Numbered from the stretch's first letter, positions 8,929 through 17,437 are shown. The stretch is DNA of 64,000 bases from an uncultured Spirochaetales bacterium (GCA_949287505.1 CASEGX010000017.1:37236-101235); one strand, 5' to 3'. Notes: generated by a model from the letters alone, not told the origin. Program-made: numbers and translations.

Positions 8929-9727
8929 CACCGAAGTGCCTGAGTGCATAGGCAATTCCATCATCCTCGTTTGACTTCGTGACAAAGCGTGCAGCGGCCT
9001 TTGCCTTTTCAGATCCGTTTGCCATGGCAATTCCAAGGCCTGCATCTGCTATCATCCCGGCATCATTGTCCCAGTCACCAAATGCAATTATATCCTTATT
9101 ATCCATTCCATATTCGGATGCAATAATTTTTATAGCATCTCTTTTATCAACATCCGGGGGAAGAATCTCGAAATTGTTCCAGCTGGAACTTACTACATAT
9201 GCACTTTCTCCAAGGATTTCTCTCAGCTCTTCCATAAGCCGCGCTTTCTTCTCTGTATCATTGTCCTTTGCAAGGAGTTTGTAAGGATGCTCTCCCGTTA
9301 CCCTGAAAACCTCGTCAGGGTCAGTGATCGTCATCCGCATACCGCTGTCCCCGCATATCCGCGTCTGAAGATTGTACCATTCGTCATTTGCATCTATTGC
9401 ATATCGTGTCTCGCAGAATGCAATGAGAGAGGAGACCTTGCCGTTCAGAAATGAAGCTGCCTTTGAGAATGCTTCCGGGCTTATCCTCTTCTCCCTGAGG
9501 TATCTTTCCCCATCCTTGATCAGTGCGCCATTGATCGCTGAATAGATTACAGGGATATCCAGCTGCTCTCTGGCCCTGTCTATTCCTGTGATGTAGCGGC
9601 CTGAACAGAGAATGATTTTTATCCCGCTTTCATATGCTTTTCTTATCGCTTCAGCTGTTTCTCTGCTTACTGTGAGGTCGTTCCTGAAAAGTGTTCCGTC
9701 GATGTCTGAGAAAATGGCTTTGTACAT
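8921..9727 (-). CDS. Cof-type HAD-IIB phosphatase
   Basis: A 268-residue HAD hydrolase with all class IIB landmarks: the nucleophile motif DIDGTLF near the N-terminus, a LCSGR motif II, the C2B cap, and the C-terminal motif IV FGDWDNDAGM with GIAMANGSEKAK. Such proteins dephosphorylate sugar phosphates, FMN or PLP; the exact substrate cannot be read. The gene is divergent from apbE (27-36 bp between starts) and convergent with the PfkB-like gene. Confidence 0.9.
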   Translation of the reverse strand: MYKAIFSDIDGTLFRNDLTVSRETAEAIRKAYESGIKIILCSGRYITGIDRAREQLDIPVIYSAINGALIKDGERYLREKRISPEAFSKAASFLNGKVSSLIAFCETRYAIDANDEWYNLQTRICGDSGMRMTITDPDEVFRVTGEHPYKLLAKDNDTEKKARLMEELREILGESAYVVSSSWNNFEILPPDVDKRDAIKIIASEYGMDNKDIIAFGDWDNDAGMIADAGLGIAMANGSEKAKAAARFVTKSNEDDGIAYALRHFGVI

Positions 9728-9763
9728 GGCCCGATAATAGCCTTTGCCGTTTATTTGTTGAAG

Positions 9764-10780
9764 ATGTTGCCTGAAAATGGTAAATCCTCTTATGTGAAGC
9801 TTGTAAAGATTGCAGCAGTTTTTCTCATATTCCTCCTTGCAGCATGTTCTCAGGAGTACGTCTCTGATTCCCGTATCGCAATGGGGACACTGGTGAGTGT
9901 GAGCATGAGCGAGAAGAATGAGGATGATATGGATTCTGTTTTCGATGCAGTCTATGAAATCGAGAAGGAGATCTCATTCCACTCCACGTCTTCATGGATA
10001 GGGAGAATAAACAGTAGTGCAGGTTTTTCTCCTGTCCATGTTCCTGAAGATATTTTCCGCCTTATAGAGGATGCTGTGAGCATGGCATATGAGACAGATG
10101 GTGTCTTCAATCCTGCAATCGGGCCCCTTTCATCTCTCTGGGCTATGGGGACGGAGGAGGCGAGGGTACCTGAAAAAGAAGAGATTGAGCGTGTCCTTCC
10201 TCTCCTTGATTACACTGCCATAGTCCTCGATGAGGATGAGCACACGGTATTCCTGCCTGTGCAAGGCATGGCCCTTGATCTTGGAGGCGTTGGTAAAGGA
10301 TATGCCTCGGACTGTATCCGCAGCCTTCTTGAAAGCCTGGGCACGGAGAGTGCCATCGTGAACCTTGGCGGCAACGTCCTTGCTTTCGGCTACTCGGGAG
10401 ATGGAAGTGACTGGAGGATAGGAATCAGGAATCCTTTTGGTGATTCTTCATCGGTTTTCAGAACTGTCGAAGTCCATGATGAGACAGTCATCACCTCCGG
10501 GGTCTATCAGCGATATGTGGAGAAGGATGGCAGGCTCTATCATCATATTCTCAATTCGGAAACGGGGTATCCATTTGAGACTGATATTGTCTCTGCAACC
10601 GTAATCAATGAAAGCGGTGAGCTGGGGGACATGCTTTCAACAACACTTCTTGCGCTGGGCTCTGAAAAGGCCATGGATGTGGCTGAAAAATACGGGGTGA
10701 GGGCTATTCTCGTTCTATCCGATGGCTCCGTGATCGATTCTGATGGCCCTGAAGGCAAGATAAGCATCGGAGAGAAATGA
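9764..10780 (+). CDS. apbE: FAD:protein FMN transferase lipoprotein (ApbE)
   Basis: A lipoprotein signal peptide ends in a lipobox LAAC (Cys about 28), so the enzyme is membrane-anchored outside the cytoplasm. ApbE motifs follow: IAMGTLVSV early, ALDLGGVGKGYASD in the middle, and DETVITSGVYQRY plus HHILNSETGYP near the C-terminus (FAD and Mg binding). The family attaches FMN to Thr/Ser of Rnf, Nqr and similar flavoproteins. The frame could also begin at TTG 9755; I prefer the ATG at 9764, but no good ribosome site decides it. Its 3' end overlaps the convergent methyltransferase by 66 bp. Confidence 0.92.
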   Translation: MLPENGKSSYVKLVKIAAVFLIFLLAACSQEYVSDSRIAMGTLVSVSMSEKNEDDMDSVFDAVYEIEKEISFHSTSSWIGRINSSAGFSPVHVPEDIFRLIEDAVSMAYETDGVFNPAIGPLSSLWAMGTEEARVPEKEEIERVLPLLDYTAIVLDEDEHTVFLPVQGMALDLGGVGKGYASDCIRSLLESLGTESAIVNLGGNVLAFGYSGDGSDWRIGIRNPFGDSSSVFRTVEVHDETVITSGVYQRYVEKDGRLYHHILNSETGYPFETDIVSATVINESGELGDMLSTTLLALGSEKAMDVAEKYGVRAILVLSDGSVIDSDGPEGKISIGEK

Positions 10781-11503
10781 ATCTATAGGTTCGAAGGAGC
10801 TTCCGTCCGAAAAGAATCCTGTTATGGCAAAGCCTTCTTCTGTAAGATCTCCTATTATTGAATCAAGCGTATGGGAAAACTCTATCGTATCTCCCTTCCC
10901 GATTCTCTTTCTGAGTTCCTTTTCAGAGAGGCTTTTCTCATCGGAGAAAGGAAGCGTGTATTTTATCTTCATGCGGCCTTTGGCGAGAAGTCTGTCATCA
11001 AACATGTACAGAGCGGGGTTGGCAATCCCGAATATGTAGCATCCGCCTGGACGGAGTATCCTTCTGACTTCGTGATACACCTTCTTTACCGATGGCACGA
11101 AATTAAGGGAGACCGGTGAAATGACGGCATCAAATGACTTTTCGGGAAAGGGCGACAGGTCTTGCATGTTCCTTTGATGGAGAACAGCACTCAGATTGTA
11201 TTTCCTCAGTGCCTCCTCATCTTTTTCCAGCATTTTCCTGCTTATGTCACAGCACTCTGTCTGACAGCCGAATGCGGCAAGAACCGGTGTCTGCTGTCCG
11301 CCACCTCCTCCGAGTACAAGGACATGGCAGCCTTTGAGGCCCTGAATCCAGGAATCTGGTACTTTCTTGTCGATTGTGACTCTTATCTCCGGTCTGCCTT
11401 CTCTTGCCAACCTGATGGCTTCGTCATCTGCAATCTTCGCCCAGTAGCTGCCGCTGTCCACCTCGCCATCCCATGCCTTTGCATTGACTTCTGCCTCATC
11501 CAT
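10715..11503 (-). CDS. Class I SAM-dependent methyltransferase
   Basis: A 262-residue small-molecule-type methyltransferase. The SAM-binding glycine-rich motif is VLVLGGGGGQQTPVLAAFG (about residues 55-73), followed by the acidic motif II CCDISRKML. A type-11-like core PEKSFDAVISPVSLNFVP precedes ILRPGGCYIFG. The substrate is unknown. The C-terminal 22 codons are opposite the end of apbE. It is divergent from the membrane protein at 11580. Confidence 0.85.
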   Translation of the reverse strand: MDEAEVNAKAWDGEVDSGSYWAKIADDEAIRLAREGRPEIRVTIDKKVPDSWIQGLKGCHVLVLGGGGGQQTPVLAAFGCQTECCDISRKMLEKDEEALRKYNLSAVLHQRNMQDLSPFPEKSFDAVISPVSLNFVPSVKKVYHEVRRILRPGGCYIFGIANPALYMFDDRLLAKGRMKIKYTLPFSDEKSLSEKELRKRIGKGDTIEFSHTLDSIIGDLTEEGFAITGFFSDGSSFEPIDSFLSDAYLAFRAIRIDHGAIG

Positions 11504-11579
11504 GTAAAAAGAGTCTCATTGCATGCTCCTCGTGTCAAGAACAATGGAATACATGGCATTTACGTGTTAGAATCATCCT

Positions 11580-11930
11580 ATGCTGGCATTCAGAAGGATT
11601 CTCGCATTCTCTTCGCGCATTCACTCATATCTGCTTGCGCTTTATTTTTTCTTTGCGCTTCTTTTCGTGCTTTTCCTGTACTTTCCTGTCGGAGATATCC
11701 TTGTTTCTTTTGTGACGCTGTCACAGATGCTTCTCGGATGGACAATCATTCTGGAGGGGATGTGGATAGTGCTCGCATCTCTTTATCAGTTCTTCTATTC
11801 ACATGTGTTTTGCCTGCAGCCTGTGTTTATGACACTTCTGAGGATAGCCATTTACTTTTTCATATCCATCATTCTGGATATCCTCAATACAGTGATAATG
11901 AATGGATTTTCTTTTGGAGGAGGGGCCTGA
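11580..11930 (+). CDS. Small integral membrane protein (116 aa)
   Basis: I do not recognise the family. The protein has three or four hydrophobic segments (about residues 15-37, 42-68, 70-95 and 82-105) and a basic N-terminus, as in a small inner-membrane protein. Its stop codon overlaps the aroH start in a TGATG arrangement, so the two are translationally coupled. A larger frame that runs through it from 11162 is not used here. Confidence 0.6.
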   Translation: MLAFRRILAFSSRIHSYLLALYFFFALLFVLFLYFPVGDILVSFVTLSQMLLGWTIILEGMWIVLASLYQFFYSHVFCLQPVFMTLLRIAIYFFISIILDILNTVIMNGFSFGGGA

Positions 11931-12313
11931 TGGATGAGAATGTATATGCAATCAGGGGAGCCACGACCGTATCTCATGATTCTCCCGCTGAAGTCGATGA
12001 GGCTGTAAGGGAGCTCATGGAAAGGATATACAGCGAGAACGGCATTGCGGATGCCGATGTCGCCTTCATACTGTTTTCGCAGACGAGGGATATAAGGACA
12101 AGAAACGCCGCTGCTGCCTGCAGGCGTTCCGGTTATGGCACGCTTACACCTCTTTTCTGCGTACAGGAGGCGGATATCGCAGGGGGGCTACCATTGGCAA
12201 TCCGCGTCATGATACTTGTTAATCATAGGAAGGAAAGGGAGGTGAGGATGGTCTATCTTAATGGTGCCTCCTCTCTGCGTCCTGAATACAATAAGGAGAA
12301 AGAGAATGATTGA
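11930..12313 (+). CDS. aroH: Chorismate mutase, AroH type
   Basis: A 127-residue protein with the AroH-fold signature: IRGATTVSHDSPAEVDEA at the N-terminus, a FSQTRDIRTRNAA middle, and VRMVYLNGASSLRPE near the end. The family converts chorismate to prephenate. The arginine that contacts chorismate lies in the IRGATTV segment. GGAGGAGGGG sits just before the ATG at 11930 inside the upstream gene. The same frame is open much further upstream, but that part lies over the opposite-strand methyltransferase and over the membrane gene. It overlaps the epimerase start by 8 bp. Confidence 0.88.
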   Translation: MDENVYAIRGATTVSHDSPAEVDEAVRELMERIYSENGIADADVAFILFSQTRDIRTRNAAAACRRSGYGTLTPLFCVQEADIAGGLPLAIRVMILVNHRKEREVRMVYLNGASSLRPEYNKEKEND

Positions 12314-13184
12314 GAGAATTGAGAATGAGCACTTCATCGTTGAAGTGAACTCGCTTGGCGCACAGCTTAACAGGATTTACTGCAAGGATAATGATACGGA
12401 GTATCTGTGGAATGGGGATGAGACATACTGGAAGAAGCATGCACCGGTTCTTTTCCCTTTTGTTGGCAGACTTCATGATGGAAAGTATTTTTATGACGGA
12501 TCTGAATATGAGATGACTCTTCATGGCTTCTGTCAGCAGGCTGAGTTCAGTGTGGTGGCAAACAAGGGAGATTCCGTCTCGTTCAGTATCTCCTCCGATG
12601 CGGAGAGAAAGGCGATGTATCCTTTCGATTTCGTGTTCACCGTAACATACAGTCTTACTGACCTTGGCGTGAATGAGATTGCAAAGGTGGAGAATACAGG
12701 AAGCGGCGAGATGCTCTACGGTTTTGGCGGTCACCCGGGTTTCAATGTTCCTCTCGACAAGGGTCTTTCATTTGAGGATTACTCTGTAGTATTCCCTGAA
12801 GCCGGGAATATTGAGAGAAGGGCTTTCACTGACAACCATCTGGATGCCGGTTACTATGAAAAGACCGATACCGTAAAGGATGGGAAAATGCCGCTTCATC
12901 ATGACCTTTTTGACGATGATGCCGTTGTCCTTCACGGAACCGGAAGCAGGGCAATTCTCTGCAGCGAGAAGGGCACAAAAGCTGTGGAAGTCGTATACAA
13001 GGGAGCGCCATACTGCGGAATCTGGCACCCCATCAAACGCGATGCTCCGTTTGTATGCATAGAGCCATGGTGGACGCTTCCTGGAAGGGATGGAATGCTT
13101 GTGGATATCTCAAAGCGCGAGGATTTCATTCATCTGGCTTCCGGAAAGACAAATGAGCATGTGATTGAAATGATTTTCCGCTAG
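12306..13184 (+). CDS. Aldose 1-epimerase-family protein (GalM-like)
   Basis: The protein shows the galactose-mutarotase fold of the LACX-like branch: VEVNSLGAQLNRIY, YWKKHAPVLFPFVGRL, the catalytic His in MTLHGF, GFGGHPGFNVPL, and the late FVCIEPWW. Family members interconvert sugar anomers or hexose-6-phosphates. The start is the ATG at 12306, preceded by AAGGAG 8 bp upstream; the frame is open further but lies inside aroH. It is the last gene of a short operon with the membrane protein and aroH. Confidence 0.85.
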   Translation: MIERIENEHFIVEVNSLGAQLNRIYCKDNDTEYLWNGDETYWKKHAPVLFPFVGRLHDGKYFYDGSEYEMTLHGFCQQAEFSVVANKGDSVSFSISSDAERKAMYPFDFVFTVTYSLTDLGVNEIAKVENTGSGEMLYGFGGHPGFNVPLDKGLSFEDYSVVFPEAGNIERRAFTDNHLDAGYYEKTDTVKDGKMPLHHDLFDDDAVVLHGTGSRAILCSEKGTKAVEVVYKGAPYCGIWHPIKRDAPFVCIEPWWTLPGRDGMLVDISKREDFIHLASGKTNEHVIEMIFR

Positions 13185-13206
13185 AAGAAAATTTTCTCCG
13201 GGGTAC

Positions 13207-13234
13207 TTGACCTATGTGCCCCGGATACTGTAAT
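13207..13234 (+). promoter_or_regulatory. Promoter upstream of tRNA-Thr
   Basis: TTGACC (13207-13212), a 16-bp spacer and TGTAAT (13229-13234) place a start site about 10-15 bp before the tRNA. The -35 lies inside an inverted repeat CCGGGG/CCCCGG (13198-13224) that might also end the upstream transcript, though it has no T-run. Confidence 0.4.
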
Positions 13235-13254
13235 CTCACCATCGTTGATTTAAT

Positions 13255-13328
13255 GCCGCCTTAGCTCAGCTGGCCAGAGCACGTGACTTGTAATCTCGGG
13301 GTCGTTGGTTCGAATCCGACAGGCGGCT
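13255..13328 (+). tRNA. tRNA-Thr(UGU)
   Basis: A full cloverleaf is visible. The acceptor arms are GCCGCCT (13255-13261) and AGGCGGC (13321-13327) with a T discriminator. The D-arm is GCTCAGCTGG..GAGC, and the anticodon loop CTTGTAA has TGT at 13289-13291. The T-arm is GTTGG TTCGAAT CCGAC. The anticodon stem has one U-U mismatch (CGTGA against TCTCG). CCA is not encoded. Confidence 0.93.
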
Positions 13329-13336
13329 TGAAAAGT

Positions 13337-13366
13337 AATCCTTGCATGAGAATGTGAGGATTTTTT
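13337..13366 (+). terminator. Rho-independent terminator after tRNA-Thr
   Basis: AATCCT (13337-13342) pairs with AGGATT (13357-13362), and the 3' arm runs into six T residues. It starts 9 bp beyond the tRNA. Confidence 0.7.
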
Positions 13367-13438
13367 ATTTGCAGTTAGAGGAATATCACGATCTCAAGGT
13401 TGCCAATGGATGCTCTATGTGATATAAGTAAAAAGGAT

Positions 13439-13467
13439 TTGACACTCTTTGCATAATTGGTAAAAAT
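13439..13467 (+). promoter_or_regulatory. Promoter of the 56-aa protein gene
   Basis: A perfect -35 TTGACA (13439-13444) is followed after 16-17 bp by an A-rich -10 (TAAAAAT, 13461-13467). The gene start at 13507 is about 40 bp further, with a strong ribosome site CGGAGGAA in between. Confidence 0.5.
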
Positions 13468-13506
13468 GTGTCGGATAGAATAGCCTATAAACCGGAGGAA
13501 TAATAT

Positions 13507-13677
13507 ATGGCAGGTAATGTTTCAAAGAACGCACATCGTGAAGGTGCAAAGGTTCTTATGAGCAGATGGGGCGGCGCTATAAAGATGAAGAGCGTTTTCG
13601 AGAACGGAAAGCTTCGCCACGTGGCTTACTGTGAGAAAACCGGAAACACAGCACGCAAGCCAAAGGATCTGATGTAA
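13507..13677 (+). CDS. Small basic protein of unknown function (56 aa)
   Basis: This short gene has a near-consensus promoter, a ribosome site CGGAGGAA 8 bp before the ATG, and a strong terminator directly after the stop codon. It is therefore a free-standing, probably highly expressed transcription unit. The product is very basic (many K and R, few acidic residues), begins MAGNVSKNAHREGAKV and ends ARKPKDLM. It has one cysteine in a HVAYCEKTGN segment and no signal peptide. The size and charge fit a ribosome- or nucleic-acid-associated protein, but I do not recognise the family. Confidence 0.75.
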   Translation: MAGNVSKNAHREGAKVLMSRWGGAIKMKSVFENGKLRHVAYCEKTGNTARKPKDLM

Positions 13678-13685
13678 TCTCAGGC

Positions 13686-13716
13686 TGGTCCATGCTAGGT
13701 CATGGGCCATTTTCTT
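13686..13716 (+). terminator. Strong rho-independent terminator after the 56-aa gene
   Basis: TGGTCCATG (13686-13694) pairs with CATGGGCCA (13701-13709) around a 6-nt loop, followed by TTTTCTTTATTTTTT. Confidence 0.85.
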
Positions 13717-13735
13717 TATTTTTTTGGAGGTATAT

Positions 13736-14254
13736 ATGAAGAAACTTGCTGCAATCGTCGTTGCCTCTCTCTTGCTTTTCGTCCTTTTCGGATGCCAGAG
13801 CACAGAGGCTCCTGCTGCTACTACTGAAGTAGTCACTCCTGTTGTTGCTGAGACACAGCCAGCTCCAGCTCCTGCTCCTGCACCGGAACCGGCACCTGCT
13901 CCTGAGGCAGAGCCAGCTCCAGAACCTGTTGTGGAAGAGCCTGATACTGCTGTGACAGCAACATATGAATATCTTGGTTATGAGCTTTCAATTGAAGCTG
14001 GTGATGGAAAGGCTGTCATCACATATCCTGACTGGGTAACTGAAGCTGATGTTGCATCTTTCTTCGCTGCAGAGGTTGAGAAGTATGGTGCAGAGCTTGA
14101 TGGCATCCTCTATATGTTCACAGCTCCTGGTACTGTTGAGATCGCATATCCTGCTGGAGTTTCTGAGTCTGTAATCTCTCAGTATATCGACAGCTTCGTT
14201 GCTGATCTGCTTTCCTATGTTGAGGGTATTGATATTCAGCCAGCATCAGTATGA
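13736..14254 (+). CDS. Pro/Ala-rich lipoprotein with one copy of a repeated unknown domain
   Basis: The start is the ATG at 13736, 6 bp after TGGAGG; an in-frame TTG at 13724 overlaps the ribosome site and is not used. The signal peptide ends in LLFVLFGC (lipidated Cys20). Residues about 41-66 are a low-complexity Pro/Ala/Glu linker (repeats of PAPAPAPEP), a spacer off the membrane. Residues about 77-162 form one domain beginning YEYLGYELSIEAGDGKA and ending FVADLLSYV. The same domain occurs four times in the next gene. I do not recognise it. The gene ends with its own terminator and is abundant-looking (regular GCT/CCT codons). Confidence 0.8.
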   Translation: MKKLAAIVVASLLLFVLFGCQSTEAPAATTEVVTPVVAETQPAPAPAPAPEPAPAPEAEPAPEPVVEEPDTAVTATYEYLGYELSIEAGDGKAVITYPDWVTEADVASFFAAEVEKYGAELDGILYMFTAPGTVEIAYPAGVSESVISQYIDSFVADLLSYVEGIDIQPASV

Positions 14255-14282
14255 CAATATAATTAATATTATTGATATACTG

Positions 14283-14316
14283 CCCCTGCGTGAAAAATGC
14301 AGGGGTTTATTCGTTT
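14283..14316 (+). terminator. Rho-independent terminator after the small lipoprotein gene
   Basis: CCCCTGC (14283-14289) pairs with GCAGGGG (14299-14305), followed by TTTATTCGTTTC. Confidence 0.85.
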
Positions 14317-14317
14317 C

Positions 14318-14344
14318 TTAACATGGTTTTCCCTATCCTATAAC
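14318..14344 (+). promoter_or_regulatory. Possible promoter of the 5'-nucleotidase gene
   Basis: TTAACA (14318-14323), a 15-bp spacer and TATAAC (14339-14344) lie between the previous terminator and the gene start at 14394. Confidence 0.35.
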
Positions 14345-14393
14345 AGAAGCTGTGATACTATGGAAAAAAATATTCCGCTTATAGGAGGGAAAT

Positions 14394-17300
14394 GTGAGAC
14401 GTTTTACAAGGAATATATCCATTGTCTTACTGGCACTTCTCTTTATGACCGCGCTTTTCAGCTGTCAGAGCCGTGCAGAAGATGGACAGATTACCGTAAA
14501 TGAACCTATCGAAACGTCTGTGGCTGAGCCTGCAGAGAGTGAGGATAATGGTGCAGATGAAGTTCAGGAACCTCCTGTAACGGAAGAAGCAGAAGGTGAG
14601 GTACCGGTTTCTCTCACGTATTTATACATGGGATATGAGCTTTCCATCGATGCCTTTGATGGATATGCATATATCTATTATCCTTCAGCAGCATCCGATG
14701 GCGATGTGGAGGCATTCCTTGCTGCGGAGGCTGAGAAGTATCAGGTTTCTGGTGTGGTATACAGCTTCGAAGGCGATGGTGTGCTTCGTCTGGATTATCC
14801 GAAGGGAATTGCAGCGGAGGAAAGGAAGGCACTTGCTGACACTCTCGCAAATGATCTCATCATCTATGTGACCCCGGCTCCAGCCGTTGTCCCAGAAACC
14901 GCTGTTCTCTCTGTCTATTCATACAAAGGTTATGAGCTGAGTGCGGAGATAAAGCCGGGAGAGACCGTGCTGGTATATCCTGATTTCGTGACAGATGAGG
15001 AGGTGGAGGCTTTCTTTGCTTTCGAGAACGCAAAATATGATTTTGCAGCCCTTGGCGTATCATATTCCCTTCCTTCTCCTGGAAAGGCTGTGCTTACATA
15101 TCCTGATGATTATACCGGAGAGATTGTAAGTGCTGAGCTTGATGTCCTTGTGAATGATCTGATTGCATACATAACGGCAGTTCCTGAGGATGTCGTTGAG
15201 GCAGAAGGAGAGGCTGTACGCATAAGTGAGGTCTATACCTATCAGGGATACAGGGTGGAAGCTGTGATAGAGGAAGGAAGAACAGAGCTTACATATCCTG
15301 CGGTTCCTGATGAGGAGGCAGAGGCTTTCATAGCACTTGAAAATGAGAGATACGGGCTTGCGTCGCTTGGAATTGTCTATGAAATAACAGAGCCTGGGAA
15401 GGCAGTTTTCACATATCCTGAGAGCATAACGCCTGAGACAGTTGCCGCTGAGCTTGATGTGCTCATTTCCGATCTCATCACATATGTAACTCCAGCTCCT
15501 CAGGTTGTAGAGATTGTAATGCCGGAGCCTGCTGAGGAAGATGTTGCCGAGCCTGTTGTCAAGACATATTCATATCTTGGCTATACGGTAGAGGCTTTGA
15601 TCGAGGAAGGAAGAACAGAGCTTACATACCCTGCGGTTCCGAACGAGGAGGCAGAGGCTTTCATAGCACTTGAAAATGAAAAGTACGGTCTTGCATCGCT
15701 TGGGATTGTCTATGAGATAACAGAGCCCGGAAAGGCAGTTTTCACATATCCTGAGAGCATAGTGCCTGAGACAGTTGCTGCAGAGCTTGATGTGCTCATT
15801 TCCGACCTTATCGCTTATGTCACGGCACCTGCGGAAGCAGAGGAAGTGCCTGCTGCCGTTGTCGATGTACCGGTAGAAGAGGCAAGCGAGGAGGAGATAG
15901 AGTATCCATTTGGTATCGAGCCTATTGTAAAGGCAGAAGGAGATACTGATGGTTTCCACCTGTATATCGGACACACGAATGATGTTCATGGACGTATCAC
16001 AGCAGGTGAGGACGGCAGCATGGGTTATGCAAAGCTTGATACGCTTGTTAAGACAGCAAGGGGCGTCACTGATAACATCCTGCTTCTGGATGGCGGCGAC
16101 ACCCTTCATGGAACAAACCTTGCAAACATGTTCGAAGGACAGACTGTGCTGGAGATCATGGCAGACATCGGATACGATGCGATGGTGCCGGGTAATCATG
16201 ATTTCAACTATGGCGCTGAAAGGCTTTTTGAAGCTGCTGAGTGGGCAGAAGAGAATTCTTCACTCCGTATTCTCAGTGCAAATATCACGGATGAGAACGG
16301 ATATCTTCTCCTTCAGCCATATCAGATTTATGACTTCAACGGATTCAAGGTTGCTGTCATCGGGCTGACAACACCTGACACGAAGACGAAGTCCCATCCA
16401 AAGAATACCGAGGGTGTGGAATTCATGAATGATGTTGTTGTTGATAATGCGCAGTATGCCATCGATTTGATGAATGAGCTTGCGGATTTCATCATAGTCC
16501 TCGGTCACATCGGTGTTGTTCCTGATGGAGACTCTGGCCTTACATCTGAGATAATCTGCGAGAACATTGACGGCATTGACCTCTTTATCGATGCTCATAG
16601 CCATACGGTGATGGATGGTGGTGAGATGGTGAATGGCACGCTCATCGTTTCCACAGGTCAGTATCTGAATAATCTTGGTATCGTCGATATAAGCGTCGAG
16701 GCTGATGGGGATGCGACGATTGCAGATGCATTCCTTCTTCCAGCTGCAGAGGTTCTTGACCCGTCATCCGGAACATTCCTTGAATCATTCGGAATCACAG
16801 AGGTCGAGGATGATCCTGAGATTGTCGCTTATGTAGAGGCAAAGCAGGCTGAGCTTGATGACATGCTTGGCAAGGTCGTGGCAAGGATTCCTATGGATCT
16901 CAATGGTGAAAGAGGGGATGTAAGAACCGGAAAGACAAATCTCTCATCTCTCATCTGCGAGGCGATGACTAGTGAGAGTGGTGCTGATTTCACCATAACA
17001 AACGGCGGTGGAATAAGGGCTTCCCTTAAAGCCGGTCCCGTTACGCTTGGAGATATCAACAATGTGCTTCCTTTCACTAATATCATCACCGTCTGTGAGA
17101 TAACACCGCAGGATGTATATGCAGCCCTTGAGCATGGATATTCCATGCTTCCTGAAGAGAATGGAGCATTCTCGCAGACTGATCTCAAGGTCGTGTACTC
17201 CGCATCATCTCCTGCAGGAGAGAGAATCAAGAAGGTTTATCTTGGCGACACGCTTCTGGACAGAAATGATAATGAAACCACATACAAGGTAGCTTCCAAT

Positions 17301-17417
17301 GATTTCATGGCAGCTGGTGGAGATGGCTATACGATGTTTGGCCGTGTTCTTACTGAAGGCGGAATGCTTAACGAGGTCTTTGCAGATTATCTTGCCGCTC
17401 TGTATCCTGCCAACTGA
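14394..17417 (+). CDS. Surface lipoprotein 5'-nucleotidase/UshA-like phosphoesterase with four N-terminal repeat domains
   Basis: The gene starts at a GTG 4 bp after AGGAGGGA. The signal peptide ends in a lipobox LFSC (Cys24). After an acidic spacer, four copies of an unrecognised domain of about 85 residues follow (about 75-159, 174-260, 280-365, 391-476), linked by acidic Pro/Glu segments. From about 521 to the end is a 5'-nucleotidase: a metallophosphatase part with HTNDVHGRI, DGGDTLHGT, PGNHDFNYG, LGHIGV and DAHSHT metal motifs, then the nucleotide-binding C-domain with TNGGGIRASLKAG and NDFMAAGGDGYTMF. It would strip phosphate from extracellular nucleotides and yield nucleosides. Single-copy partner domain in the lipoprotein just upstream. 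Confidence 0.9.
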   Translation: MRRFTRNISIVLLALLFMTALFSCQSRAEDGQITVNEPIETSVAEPAESEDNGADEVQEPPVTEEAEGEVPVSLTYLYMGYELSIDAFDGYAYIYYPSAASDGDVEAFLAAEAEKYQVSGVVYSFEGDGVLRLDYPKGIAAEERKALADTLANDLIIYVTPAPAVVPETAVLSVYSYKGYELSAEIKPGETVLVYPDFVTDEEVEAFFAFENAKYDFAALGVSYSLPSPGKAVLTYPDDYTGEIVSAELDVLVNDLIAYITAVPEDVVEAEGEAVRISEVYTYQGYRVEAVIEEGRTELTYPAVPDEEAEAFIALENERYGLASLGIVYEITEPGKAVFTYPESITPETVAAELDVLISDLITYVTPAPQVVEIVMPEPAEEDVAEPVVKTYSYLGYTVEALIEEGRTELTYPAVPNEEAEAFIALENEKYGLASLGIVYEITEPGKAVFTYPESIVPETVAAELDVLISDLIAYVTAPAEAEEVPAAVVDVPVEEASEEEIEYPFGIEPIVKAEGDTDGFHLYIGHTNDVHGRITAGEDGSMGYAKLDTLVKTARGVTDNILLLDGGDTLHGTNLANMFEGQTVLEIMADIGYDAMVPGNHDFNYGAERLFEAAEWAEENSSLRILSANITDENGYLLLQPYQIYDFNGFKVAVIGLTTPDTKTKSHPKNTEGVEFMNDVVVDNAQYAIDLMNELADFIIVLGHIGVVPDGDSGLTSEIICENIDGIDLFIDAHSHTVMDGGEMVNGTLIVSTGQYLNNLGIVDISVEADGDATIADAFLLPAAEVLDPSSGTFLESFGITEVEDDPEIVAYVEAKQAELDDMLGKVVARIPMDLNGERGDVRTGKTNLSSLICEAMTSESGADFTITNGGGIRASLKAGPVTLGDINNVLPFTNIITVCEITPQDVYAALEHGYSMLPEENGAFSQTDLKVVYSASSPAGERIKKVYLGDTLLDRNDNETTYKVASNDFMAAGGDGYTMFGRVLTEGGMLNEVFADYLAALYPAN
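14616..15821 (+). repeat. Four tandem-spaced domain repeats inside the 5'-nucleotidase gene
   Basis: Copies lie at about 14616-14870, 14913-15173, 15231-15488 and 15564-15821. Each starts with a Y-x-Y-x-GY segment and ends in a DLI-x-YV/I helix. Copies 3 and 4 are almost identical in DNA as well as protein (shared EEGRTELTYPAVP and EITEPGKAVFTYPES), pointing to a recent duplication; copies 1 and 2 are diverged. A fifth copy is in the upstream gene at about 13964-14221. Confidence 0.85.
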
Positions 17418-17437
17418 ATCTGCTTCTGAATGATGAT

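Noticed and set aside
11162..11929. Upstream extension of the aroH frame
   Set aside because: The segment overlaps the opposite methyltransferase gene and the membrane-protein gene in another frame; the AroH fold starts at 11930 after a good ribosome site.
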